Source: Ptiloglossa arizonensis
Lineage: Eukaryota > Arthropoda > Insecta > Hymenoptera > Colletidae
Direction of reading: 5' to 3'
DNA length: 64,000 bases
NCBI RefSeq assembly: GCF_051014685.1
Contig: NW_027478710.1
Coordinates: forward strand, 186,001-250,000
Positions 25,801-38,127 of this stretch are shown here, one piece after another. Below the pieces are notes generated by a model. It did not search any database and was not told the DNA's origin. It saw only the letters and a list, made by a program, of their open reading frames with translations. The stretch's first letter is position 1. The number at the start of each line of letters is the position of its first letter. The position numbers and the translations under genes are program-made.

Positions 25801-28800
25801 GTCTGATACTCGAAACCACTACCTAAAAAGGCCTAGGGGGAAAATACACATACCGTTGTAATCCGGCGAGATTCTACTTTCAGATGAAACAGGAATTTCT
25901 CGAGTTCGTCAATCCGTTCGCGAGATATGGGAGTTCGAATTTAAGGAATGGTTGGGAAACCATCAAAATTTTCGCATGTCTGATACTCGGAACCAGTAAC
26001 AACTATGGCCTAGGGCAAAAATACACATACCGTTGTAATCGGGCGGGTCTCTGCTTTCAGATGCAATCGGAATTTCTCGAGTTCGTCAATCCGTTCGCGA
26101 GATATGGGAGTTTGATGTTAAGGAATGGTTGAGAAACCATCAAAATTTTCGCACCTCTGATTCCCGAAACCAATAACTACAAAGGCCTAGGGGAAAAGTA
26201 TACATACCGTTGAAATCGGGCGAGTTTCTGCTTTCGGATGCAACAGGAATTTCTCGAGATCGTCAATCCGTTCGCGAGAAATGGGAGTTTGAAATTAAGG
26301 AATGGTTGAGAAACCATCAAAATTTTCGCAACTCTGATACTCGAAACCAATAACTACTATGGCCTGGGGCAAAAATACACATACCCCTGTAATCGGGCGA
26401 GTTTCTACTTTCAGATGCTACAGGAATTTCTCGAGTTCGTCAATCCGTTCGCGAGATATGGGAGTTTAAAATTAAGGAATGGTTGAGAAACCATCAAAAT
26501 TTTCGCTGGTCTGATCCTCGAAACCAATAATTGGAATGGCCTAGGGGAAAAGTACTCACACCATTGTAATCGGGCGAGTTTCTACTTTCAGATGCAACAG
26601 GAAGTTCTCGAGTTTGTCAATCCGTTCGGGAGATATGGGAGTTAGAAGTTAAGGAATGGTTGAGAGACCATCAAAATTTTCGCTGGTCTGATACTCGAAA
26701 CCAATAACTGGAATGGTCTAGGGGAAAAGTACACACACCATTGTAATGGGGCGAGTTTCTACTTTCAGATGCAACAGGAAGTTCTCGAGTTCGTCAATCC
26801 GTTCGCGAGGTATGGGAGCTGGAATTTCAGGAATGGTTGAGAAACCATCAAAATTTTCGCAATTCTGATTCCCGAAACCAAAAACTACAAAGGCCTAGGG
26901 GAAAAATACACATACCGCTTTAATCGGGCGAGTTTCTACTTTCAGATGCAACAGGAATTTCTCGAGTTCGTCAATCCGTTCGCGAGATATGGGAGTTTGA
27001 AGTTAAGGAATGGTTGAGAAACCATCAAAATTTTCGCAAGTCTGATACTCGAAAACAATAACTACTATGGCCTAGGGCAAAAATACACATACCGGTGTAA
27101 TCGGGCGAGTTTCTACTTTCAGATGCAACAGGAATTTCTCGAGTTCGTCAATCCGTTCGCGAGATATGGGAGTTTAAAGTTAAGGAATGGTTGAGAAACC
27201 ATCAAAATTTTCGCTGGTCTGATACTCGAAACCAATAATTGGAATGGCCTAGGGGAAAAGTACACACACCATTGTAATCGGGCGAGTTTCTACTTTCAGA
27301 TGCAACAGGAAGTTCTCGAGTTCGTCAATCCGTTCGGGAGATATGGGAGTTAGAAGTTAAGGAATGGTTGAGAGACCATAAAAATTTTCGCAATTCTGAT
27401 TCCCGAAACCAATAACTACTATGGCCTAGGGCAAAAATACACATACCGGTGTAATCGGGCGAGTTTCTACTTTCAGATGGAACAGCAATTTCTCGAGTTC
27501 GTCAATCCGTTCGCGAGATATGGGAGTTTGAAGTTAAGGAATGGTTGAGAATACATCAAAATTTTCGCTGGTCTGATACTCGAAACCAATAACTGGAATG
27601 GTCTAGGGGAAAAGTACACACACCATTGTAATGGGGCGAGTTTCTACTTTCAGATGCAACAGGAATTTCTCGAGTTCGTCAATCCGTTCGCGAGATATGG
27701 GAGTTTGAAGTTAAGGAATGGTTGAGAAACCATCAAAATTTTCGCAAGTCTGATACTCGAAAACAATAACTACTATGGCCTAGGGCAAAAATACACATAC
27801 CGGTGTAATCGGGCGAGTTTCTACTTTCAGATGCAACAGGAATTTCTCGAGTTCGTCAATCCGTTCGCGAGATATGGGAGTTTAAAGTTAAGGAATGGTT
27901 GAGAAACCATCAAAATTTTCGATGGTCTGATACTCGAAACCAATAATTGGAATGGCCTAGGGGAAAAGAACACACACCATTGTAATCGGGCGAGTTTCTA
28001 CTTTCAGATGCAACAGGAATTTCTCGAGTTCGTCAATCCGTTCGGGAGATATGGGAGTTTGAAGGTAACGAATGGTTGAGAGACCATCAAAAATTTCGCA
28101 AGTCTGATACTCCAAAATCAAAACTACTATGGCCTAGGGCAAAAATACACATACCGTTGCAATCGGGCGAGTTTCTACTTTCAGATGAAGCAGGAATTTC
28201 TCTAGTTTGTCAATCCGTTCGCGAGATATGGGAGTTTGAAGGTAACGAATGGTTGAGAGACCATCAAAAATTTCGCTGGTCTGATACTCGAAACCAATAA
28301 CTGGAATGGCCTATGGGAAACGTTCACACACCATTGTAATGGGGCGAGTTTCTACTTTCAGATGCAACAGGAAGTTCTCGAGTTCGTCAATCCGTTCGCG
28401 AGATATGGGAGTTTGAAATTAAGGAATGGTTGAGAAACCATCAAAATTTTCGCAAGTCTGATACTCGAAAATCAAAACTACTATGGCCTAGGGCAAAAAT
28501 AAACATACCGGTGTAATCGGGCGAGTTTCTACTTTCAGATTGAACAGGAATTTCTCGAGTTCGTCAATCCGTTCGCGAGATATGGGAGTTTCAAGTTAAG
28601 GAATGGTTGAGAAACCATCAAAATTTTCGCATGTCTGATACTCGAAACCAATAACTGCTATGGCCTAGGGCAAAAATACACATACCGTTGTAATCGGGCG
28701 AGTTTCTGATTTCAGATGCAACAGGAATTTCTCGAGTTCGTCAATTCGTTCCCGAGATATGGGAGTTTGAAATTAAGGAATGGTTGAGCAACCATCAAAA

Positions 28801-29338
28801 TTTTCGCAAGTCTGATTCCCGAAACCAATAACTACAAAGGCCTAGGGGAAAAATACGCATACCGTTCTTTTCGGGCGAGTTTCTACTTTCAGATGCAAAA
28901 GGAATTTCTGGAGTTCGTCAATCCGTTCGCGAGATATGGGAGTTTGAAGTTAAGAAATGGTTGAGAAACCATCAAAATTTTCGCAAGTCTGATACTCGAA
29001 ACCAATAACTACAATGGCCTAGGGCAAAAATACACATACCGTTGCAATCGGGCGAGTTTCTACTTTCAGATGAAGCAGGAATTTCTCGAGTTCGTCAATC
29101 CGTTCGCGAGATATGGGAGTTTGAAGGTAACGAATGGTTGAGAGACCATCAAAAATTTCGCTGGTCTGATACTCGAAACCAATAACTGGAATGGCCTATG
29201 GGAAACGTTCACACACCATTGTAATGGGGCGAGTTTCTACTTTCAGATGCAACAGGAAGTTCTCGAGTTCGTCAATCCGTTCGCGAGATATGGGAGTTTG
29301 AAATTAAGGAATGGTTGAGAAACCATCAAAATTTTCGC
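16818..29338. repeat. Block A': second copy of the long duplicated domain
   Basis: This is the near-identical second copy of 1-11279. It lacks one monomer relative to A near 20370, lacks three monomers near 21505, lacks the 1416 bp at 8207-9622 of A, and carries an extra 16-monomer duplication. The end near 29339 is set by loss of match, after which the array repeats its own previous 5 monomers (the CAGATTGAACAGG variant at 28536 and 29421, offset 885 bp). Confidence 0.85.
19840..25900. repeat. Private 16-monomer duplication in block A'
   Basis: The segment from about 19840 to 22670 recurs from about 22675 at an offset of 2835 bp (16 x 177 plus 3). The marker GTACATACAACAATTG appears at 19996 and 22831. 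The second copy is longer: the offset becomes 3367 bp because the first copy has lost three monomers near 21505. The monomer at 22517-22765 is a hybrid joining a 6409-type left half to a 19850-type right half, which marks the recombination joint. Block A has no such duplication. Confidence 0.8.
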
Positions 29339-32300
29339 AAGTCTGATACTCGAAAATCATAACTACTATGGCCTAGGGCAAAAATAAACATACCGGTGTA
29401 ATCGGGCGAGTTTCTATTTTCAGATTGAACAGGAATTTCTCGAGTTCGTCAATCCGTTCGCGAGATATGGGAGTTTGAAGTTAAGGAATGGTTGAGAAAC
29501 CATCAAAATTTTCGCATGTCTGATACTCGAAACCAATAACTGCTATGGCCTAGGGCAAAAATACACATACCGTTGTAATCGGGCGAGTTTCTGATTTCAG
29601 ATGCAACAGGAATTTCTCGAGTTCGTCAATTCGTTCGCGAGATATGGGAGTTTGAAATTAAGGAATAGTTGAGCAACCATCAAAATTTTCGCAAGTCTGA
29701 TTCCCGAAACCAATAACTACAAAGGCCTAGGGGAAAAATACGCATACCGTTCTTTTCGGGCGAGTTTCTACTTTCAGATGCAAAAGGAATTTCTCGAGTT
29801 CGTCAATCCGTTCGCGAGATATGGGAGTTTGAAGTTAAGGAATGGTTGACAAACCATCAAAATTTTCGCAAGTCTGATACTCGAAACCAATAACTACTAT
29901 GGCCTAGGGCAAAAATACACATACCGTTGTAATCGGGCGAGTTTCTACTTTCAGATGAAACAGGAATTTCTCGAGTTCGTCAATCCGTTCGCGAGATATG
30001 GGAGTTTGAAGGTAACGAATGGTTGAGAGACCATAAAAAATTTCGCTGGTCTGATACTCGAAACCAATAACTGGAATGGCCTAAGGGAAACGTTCACACA
30101 CCATTGTAATGGGGCGAGTTTATACTTTCAGATGCAACAGGAATTTCTCGAGTTCGTCAATCCGTTCGCGAGATATGGGAGTTTGAAATTATGGAATGGT
30201 TGAGAAACCATCAAAATTTTGGCAAGTCTGTTACTCGAAACCAATAACTACTATGGCCTAGGGCAAAAATACACATACCGCTGTTATCGGGCGAGTTTCT
30301 GCTTTCAGATGCATCAAGATTTACTCGAGTTCGTCAATTCGTTCGCGAGATATGGGAGTTTGAAGTTAAGGAATGGTTGAGCAACCGTCAAAATTTTCGC
30401 AAGTCTGATTCCCGAAACCAATAACTACAAAGGCCTAGGGGAACAATACACACCGTTGTAATCGGGCGAGTTTCTACTTTCAGATGGAACAGCAATTTCT
30501 CGAGTTCGTCAATCCGTTCGCGAGATATGGGAGTTTGAAGTTAAGGAATGGTTGAGAAACCATCAAAATTTTCACAAGTCTGATTCCCCAAACCAATAAC
30601 TACAAAGGTCTAGGGGAAAAATACACATACCGTTGTAATCGTGCGAGTTTCTAATTTCAGATGCAACAGGAATTTCTCGAGTTCGTCAATCCGTTCGCGA
30701 GATATGGGAGTTTGAAGTTAAGGAACGCTTGGGAAACCATCAAAATTTTCGCAAGTCTGATTCCCGAAACCAATAACTACAAAGGCCTCGGGGAAAAATA
30801 CACATACCGTTGTAATCGTGCGAGTTTCTAATTTCAGATGCAACAGGAATTTCTCGAGTTCGTCAATTCGTTCGCGAGATATGGGAAGTTGAAGATAAGG
30901 AATGGTTGAGAAACCATCATAATTTTCGCAAGTCTGATTCCCGAAACCAATAACTGGAATGGCCTAGGGGAAAAATACACATACCGTTGGAATCGGTCGA
31001 GTTTCTGCTTTCAGATGCAACAAGATTTCCTCGAGTTCGTCAATTCGTTCGCGAGATATGGGAGTTTGAAGTTAAGGAATGGTTGAGCAACCATCAAAAT
31101 TTTCGCAAGTCTGATTCCCGAAACCAATAACTACAAAGGCCTAGGGGAACAATACACACCGTTGTAATCGGGCGAGTTTCTACTTTCAGATGGAACAGCA
31201 ATTTCTCGAGTTCGTCAATCCGTTCGCGAGATATGGGAGTTTGAAGTTAAGGAATGGTTGAGAAACCATCAAAATTTTCTCTGGTCTGATACTCGAAACC
31301 AATAACAGGAATAGCCTAGCGGAAAACTACACACACCTTTGTAATCGGGCGACTTTCTACTTTCAGATGCAACAGGAATTTCTCGAGTTCGTCAATCCGT
31401 TCGCGAGATACGGGAGTTAGATGTTAAGGAATGGTTGAGAAACCATCAAAATTTTCACAAGTCTGATTCCCCAAACCAATAACTACAAAGGTCTAGGGGA
31501 AAAATACACATACCGTTGTAATCGTGCGAGTTTCTAATTTCAGATGCAACAGGAATTTCTCGAGTTCGTCAATTCGTTCGCGAGATATGGGAAGTTGAAG
31601 ATAAGGAATGGTTGAGAAACCATCAAAATTTTCGCAAGTCTGATACCCGAAACCAATAACTGGAATGGCCTAGGGGAAAAGTACACACACCGTTGTAATC
31701 GGGCGAGTTTCTATTTTCAGATGCAACAGGAATTTCTCGAGATCGTCAATCCGTTTGCGAGATATGGGAGTTAGAAGTTAAGGAATGGTTGAGAAACCAT
31801 CAAAATATTCGCAAGTCTGATTCCCGAAACCAATAACTACAAAGGCCTAGGGGAAAAATACACATACCGTTGTAATCGGGCGAGTTTCTACTTTCAGATG
31901 GAACAGCAATTTCTCGAGTTCGTCAATCCGTTCGCGAGATATGGGAGTTTGAAGTTAAGGAATGGTTAAGAAACCATCAAAATTTTCGCACGTCTGATAC
32001 TCGAAACCAATAATTACAACGGCCTAGGGGAAAAATACACACACCACTGTATTCGGGCGAGTTTCTACTTTCAGATGCAACAGGAATTTCTCGAGATCGT
32101 CAATCTGTTCGCGAGATATGGGAGTTTGAAGTTAAGGAATGGTTGAGAATCCATCAAAATTTCTCTGGTCTGGTACTCGAAACCAATAACTGGAATGGCC
32201 TAGCGGAAAAGTACACACACCATTGTAATCGGGGGCCTTTGTACTTTCAGATGCAACAGGACCTTCTCGAGTTCGTCAATCCGTTCGCGAGATATGGGAG

Positions 32301-32826
32301 TTAGAAGTTAAGGAATGGTTGAGAAACCATCAAAATTTTCGCAAGTCTGATTCCCGAAAACAATAACTACAAAGGCCTAGGGGAAGAATACATATACCGT
32401 TGTAATCGTGCGAGTTTCTAATTTCAGATGCAACAGGAATTTCTCGAGTTCGTCACTCCGTTCGCGAGATATGGGAGTTTGAAGTTAAGGAACGCTTGAG
32501 CAAACATCCAAATTTCCGCAAGTCTGATACTCGAAACCAATAACTACTGTGGCCTAGCGGAAAAATACACACACCATTGTAATCGGGCGACTTTCTACTT
32601 TCAGATGCAACAGGAATTTCTCGAGTTCGTCAATCCGTTCGCGTGATATGGGAGTTTGAAGTTAAGAAATGGTTGAGAAACCATCAAAATTTTCGCAAGT
32701 CTGATACTCGAAACCAATAACTACTATGGCCTAGGGCAAAAATACACACACAGTTGTAATCGGGCGAGTTTCTACTTTCAGATGGAACAGCAATTTCTCG
32801 AGTTCGTCTATCTGTTCGCGAGATAT
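29339..32826. repeat. Block C: mixed monomers, short-period repeats
   Basis: About 20 monomers with no long counterpart in the window. A 4-monomer repeat is visible: the GGGGAACAATACACACCG variant, which lacks 2 bp, is near 30439 and 31145, 706 bp apart. The first GGGGGCCTTTGTAC-type monomer appears near 32232. The block contains the perfect CENP-B core at 31399. No gene or foreign sequence is seen. Confidence 0.7.
31399..31415 (+). promoter_or_regulatory. Perfect CENP-B box core match
   Basis: The monomer here reads GTTCGCGAGATACGGGA, which satisfies all nine essential positions of NTTCGNNNNANNCGGGN. It differs from the usual array sequence by a single T-to-C change that creates CGGG. It sits in the mixed block C, in a monomer that also carries the GGAGTTAGA variant just downstream. 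Whether it is bound depends on the species having a CENP-B-like protein. Confidence 0.55.
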
Positions 32827-35800
32827 GGGAGTTTGAAGTTAAGGGATGGTTGAGCAACCATCAAAATTTTCGCAAGTCTGATTCCCGAAACCAATTACTA
32901 CAGAAGCCTAGGGGAAAAATACACATACCGTTGGAATCAGTCGAGTTTCTGCTTTCAGATGCAACAATATTTCCTGGAGTTCGTCAATTCGTTCGCGAGA
33001 TATGGGAGTTTGAAGTTAAGGAATGGTTGAGCAACCATCAAAATTTTCGCAAGTCTGATTCCCGAAACCAATAACTACAAAGGCCTAGGGGAAAAATACA
33101 CACCGTTGTAATCGGGCGAGTTTCTACTTTCAGATGGAACAGCAATTTCTCGAGTTCGTCAATCCGTTCGCGAGATATGGGAGTTTGAAGTTAAGGAATG
33201 GTTGAGAAACCATCAAAATTTTCTCTGGTCTGATACTCGAAACCAATAACTGGAATGGCATAGCGGAAAACTACACACACCTTTGTAATCGGGCGACTTT
33301 CTAATTTCTGATGCAACAGGAATTTCTCGAGTTCGTCAATTCGTTCGCGAGATATGGGAAGTTGAAGATAAGGAATGGTTAAGAAACCATCAAAATTTTC
33401 GCAAGTCTGATACCCGAAACCAATAACTGGAATGGCCTAGGGGAAAAGTACACATTCCGTTGTAATCGGGCGCGTTTCTACTTTCAGATGGAACAGCAAT
33501 TTCTCGAGTTCGTCAATCCGTTCGCGAGATATGGGAGTTTGAAGTTAAGGAATGGTTGAGAAACCATCAAAATTTTCTCTGGTCTGATACTCGAAACCAA
33601 TAACTGGAATGGCCTTGAGGAAAAGTACACACACCGTTGTAATCGGGCGAGTTTCTACTTTCAGATGCAACAGGAATTTCTCGAGATCGTCAATCCGTTT
33701 GCGAGATATGGGAGTTAGAAGTTAAGGAATGGTTGAGAAACCATCAAAATTTTCTCTGGTCTGATACTCGAAACCAATAACTGGAATGGCCTAGAGGAAA
33801 AGTACACACACCATTGTAACCGGGCGAGTTTCTACTTTCAGGTGCAACAGGAATTTCTCGAGTTCGTCAATCCGTTCGCGAGGTATAGGAGTTTGAAGTT
33901 AAGGAACGCTTGAGCAAACATCAAAATTTTCGCAAGTCTGATACTCGAAACCAATAACTACTATGGCCTAGGGGAAAAGTACACACACCATTGTAATCGG
34001 GCGAGTTTCTACTTTCAGATGCAACAGGAATTTCTCGAGTTCGTCAATCCGTTCGCGTGATATGAGAGTTTGAAGTTAAGGAATGGTTAAGAAACCATCA
34101 AAATTTTCGCACGTCTGATACTCGAAACCAATAATTACAACGGCCTAGGGGAAAAATACACACACCACTGTAATCGGGCGAGTTTCTACTTTCAGATGCA
34201 ACAGGAATTTCTCGAGATCGTTAATCTGTTCGCGAGATATGGGAGTTTGAAGTTAAGGAATGGTTGAGAATCCATCAAAATTTTCTCTGGTCTGATACTC
34301 GAAACCGATAACTGGAATGGCCTAGCGGAAAAGTACACACACCATTGTAATCGGGGGCCTTTGTACTTTCAGATGCAACAGGACCTTCTCGAGCTCGTCA
34401 ATCCGTTCGCGAGATATGGGAGTTCGAAGTTAAGGAATGGTTGAGAAACCATCAAAATTTTCGCAAGTCTGATACTCGAAACCAATAACTCCAAAGGCCT
34501 AGGGGAAAAATACACATACCGTTCTAATCGGGCGAGTATCTACTTTCAGATGGAACAGCAATTTCTCGAGTTCGTCAATCCGTTCCGAGATATGGGAGTT
34601 TGAAGTTAAGGAATGGTTGAGAAACCATCAAAATTTTCGCAAGTCTGATTCCCGAAAACAATAACTACAAAGGCCTAGGGGAAGAATACACATACCGTTG
34701 TAATCGTGCGAGTTTCTAATTTCAGATGCAACAGGAATTTCTCGAGTTCGTCACTCCGTTCGCGAGATATGGGAGTTCGAAGTTAAGGAATGGTTGAGAA
34801 ACCATCAAAGTTTTCGCAAGTCTGATACTCGAAACCAATAACTACTATGGCCTAGGGGAAAAGTACACACACCTATGTAATCGGGCGAGTTTCTACCTTC
34901 AGATGCAACAGGAATTTCTCGAGTTCGTCAATCCGTTCGCGAGTTATGGGCGTTTGAAGTTAAGGAACGCTTGAGCAAACATCCAAATTTTCGCAAGTCT
35001 GATACTCGAAACCAATAACTACTATGGCCTAGGGGAAAAGTACAAACACCATTGTAATGGGGCGAGTTTCTACTTTCAGATGCAACAGGAATTTCTCGAG
35101 TTCGTCAATCCGTTCGCGAGGTATGGGAGTTTGAAGTTAAGGAATGGTTGAGAAACCATCAAAATTTTCGCATGTCTGATACTCGAAACCAATAACTACA
35201 ATGGCCTAGGGGAAAAATACACATACCGTTGTAATCGGGCGAGTTTCTACTTTCAGATGAAACAGGAATTTCTCGAGTTCGTCAATCCTTTCGCGAGATA
35301 TGGGAGTTTGAAGTTAACGAATGGTTGAGAAACCATCAAAAATTTCGCTGGTCTGATACACGAAACCAATAACTGGAATGGCCTAGCGGAAAAGTACACA
35401 CACCATTGTAATCGGGGGCCTTTGTACTTTCAGATGCAACAGGACCTTCTCGAGTTCGTCAATCCGTTCGCGAGATATGGGAGTTTGAAGTTAACGAATG
35501 GTTGAGAAACCATCAAAAATTTCGCCCGTCTGATACTCGAAACCAATAACTGGAATGGCCTAGGGGAAAAGTACACACCATTGTAATGTGGCTGGTTTCT
35601 ACTTTCAGATGCAACAGGAATTTCTCGAGTTCGTCAATCCGTTCGCGAGATATGGGAGTTTGAAATTAAGGAATGGTTGAGAAACCATCAAAATTTTCGC
35701 AAGTCTGATACTCGAAACCAATAACTCCAAAGGCCTAGGGGAAAAATACACATACCGTTCTAATCGGGCGAGTATCTACTTTCAGATGGAACAGCAATTT

Positions 35801-37650
35801 CTCGAGTTCGTCAATCCGTTCCGAGATATGGGAGTTTGAAGTTAAGGAATGGTTGAGAAACCATCAAAATTTTCGCAAGTCTGATACTCGAAACCAATAA
35901 CTACAATGGCCTAGGGGAAAAATACACATACCGTTGTAATCGGGCGAGTTTCTACTTTTAGATGAAACAGGAATTTCTCGAGTTCGTCAATCCTTTCGCG
36001 AGATATGGGAGTTTGAAGTTAACGAATGGTTGAGAAACCATCAATAATTTCGCTGGTCTGATACTCGAAACCAATAACTGGAATGGCCTAGGGGAAAAGT
36101 TCACACACCATTGTAATGGGGCGTGTTTCTACGATCAGATGCAACAGGAATTTCTCGAGTTCGTCAATCCGTTCGCGAGATATGGGAGTTTGAAATTAAG
36201 GAATGGTAGAGAAACCATCAAAATTTTCGCAAGTCTGATACTCGAAACCAATAACTACAAACGCCTAGGGGAAAAATACACATACCGTTCTAATCGGGCG
36301 AGTATCTACTTTCAGATGGAACAGCAATTTCTCGAGTTCGTCAATCCGTTCCGAGATATGGGAGTTTGAAGTTAAGGAATGGTTGAGAAACCATCAATAA
36401 TTTCGCTGGTCTGATACTCGAAACCAATAACTGGAATGGCCTAGGGGAAAAGTTCACACACCATTGTAATGGGGCGAGTTTCTACGTTCAGATGCAACAG
36501 GAATTTCTCGAGTTCGTCACTCCGTTCGCGAGATATGGGAGTTCGAAGTTAAGGAATGGTTTAGAAACCATCAAAATTTTCGCAAGTCTGATACGCGAAA
36601 CCAATAACTACTATGGCCTAGGGGAAAAGTACACACACCTATGTAATCGGGCGAGTTTCTACCTTCAGATGCAACAGGAATTTCTCGAGTTCGTCAATCC
36701 GGTCGCGAGATATGGGAGTTAGAAGTTAAGGAATGGTTGAGAAACCATCAAAATTTTCGCAAGTCTGGTACTCGAAACCAATAACTACTATGGCCTAGGG
36801 GAAAAGCACAAACACCATTGTAATCGGGCGAGATTCTACTTTCAGATGCAACAGGAATTTCTCGAGTTCGTCAATCCGTTCGCGAGATATGGGAGTTGGA
36901 ATTTAAGGAATGGTTGAGAAACCATCAAAACTTTCGCAAGTCTGATACTCGAAAACAATAACTACTATGGCCTATGGCAAAAATACACATACCGCTGTAA
37001 TCGGGCGAGTTTCTACCTTCAGATGCAACAGGAATTTCTCGAGTTCGTCAATCTGTTCGCGAGATATGGGAGTTTGAAGTTAAGGAATGGTTGAGAAACC
37101 ATCAAAATTTTCGCTGGTCTGATACTCGAAACCAATAACTACTATGGCCTAGGGGAAAAGCACAAACACCATTGTAATCGGGGGAGATTCTACTTTCAGA
37201 TGCAACAGGAATTTCTCGAGTTCGTCAATCCGTTCGCGAGATATGGGAGTTAGAAGTTAAGGAATGGCTGAGAAACCATCAAAATATTCGCAAGTCTGAT
37301 TCCCGAAACCAATAACTACAAAGGCCTAGAGGAAAAATACACATGCCGTTGTAATCGTGCGGGTTTCTACTTTCAGATGCAACACGAATTTCTCGAGTTC
37401 GTCAATCCGTTCGCGAGATATGTGAGTTCGAAGTTAACGAATGGCTGAGAAACCATCAAAATTTTCTCTGGTCTGATACTCGAAACCAATAACTGGAATG
37501 GCCTAGCGGAAAAGTACACACACCAATGTAATCGGGCGCCTTTGTACTTTCAGATGCAACAGGACCTTCTCGAGTTCGTTAATCCGTTCGCGAGATATGG
37601 GAGTTAGAAGTTAAGGAATGGTTGAGAAACCATCAAAATTTTCGCAAGTC
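32827..37650. repeat. Block D1: first copy of the 5.3-kb unit
   Basis: This block matches 38128-42952 at a constant offset of 5302 bp (30 x 177 minus 8). Shared markers include the AAGGGATGGTTGAGC start, TTCCG box variant (33455 and 38757), the CCTTGAGGAAAAG variant, and the TTCCGAGATATGGG deletion monomers. Substitutions are rare, for example 34307 g against 39609 a in CCGATAAC/CCAATAAC. The missing 8 bp reflect several 1- and 2-bp deletion monomers within the unit. Confidence 0.85.
33455..33471 (+). promoter_or_regulatory. Second box-like site, upstream phase, 8 of 9 positions
   Basis: The usual upstream segment TACCGTTGTAATCGGGC fits 7 of 9 CENP-B core positions, including an intact CGGG and central A. 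This variant begins TTCCG, giving TTCCGTTGTAATCGGGC and 8 of 9. The copy in block D2 is at 38757-38773, and a related form with GAAATCGGG is at 50432-50448. A 7-of-9 match is expected by chance fairly often in a 177-bp unit, so this site is weaker evidence than the one at phase 66-82. Confidence 0.3.
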
Positions 37651-38127
37651 TGATACTCGAAACCAATAACTACAATGGCCTAGGGGAAAAATACACACAC
37701 CACTGTAATCGGGCGAGTTTCTACTTTCAGATGCAACAGGAATTTCTCGAGATCGTTAATCTGTTCGCGAGATATGGGAGTTTGAAGTTAAGGAATGGTT
37801 GAGAATCCATCAAAATTTTCTCTGGTCTGATACTCGAAACCAATAACTGGAATGGCCTAGCGGAAAAGTACACACGCCATTGTAATCGGGGGCCTTTGTA
37901 CTTTCAGATGCAACAGGACCTTCTCGAGCTCGTCAATCCGTTCGCGAGATATGGGAGTTCGAAGTTAAGGAATGGTTGAGAAACCATCAAAATTTTCGCA
38001 AGTCTGATACTCGAAACCAATAACTCCAAAGGCCTAGGGGAAAAATACACATACCGTTCTAATCGGGCGAGTATCTACTTTCAGATGGAACAGCAATTTC
38101 TCGAGTTCGTCAATCCGTTCCGAGATA
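37651..38127. repeat. Linker between D1 and D2, copied from inside D
   Basis: This stretch of about 0.48 kb matches roughly 34140-34610 and its D2 counterpart at 39442-39912, including the GAGATCGTTAATCTG and GGGGGCCTTTGTAC variants and the TTCCGAGATATGGG deletion. It then switches abruptly to the AAGGGATGG monomer that starts D2. That pattern is what an unequal exchange between D monomers out of register would leave. Confidence 0.7.
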
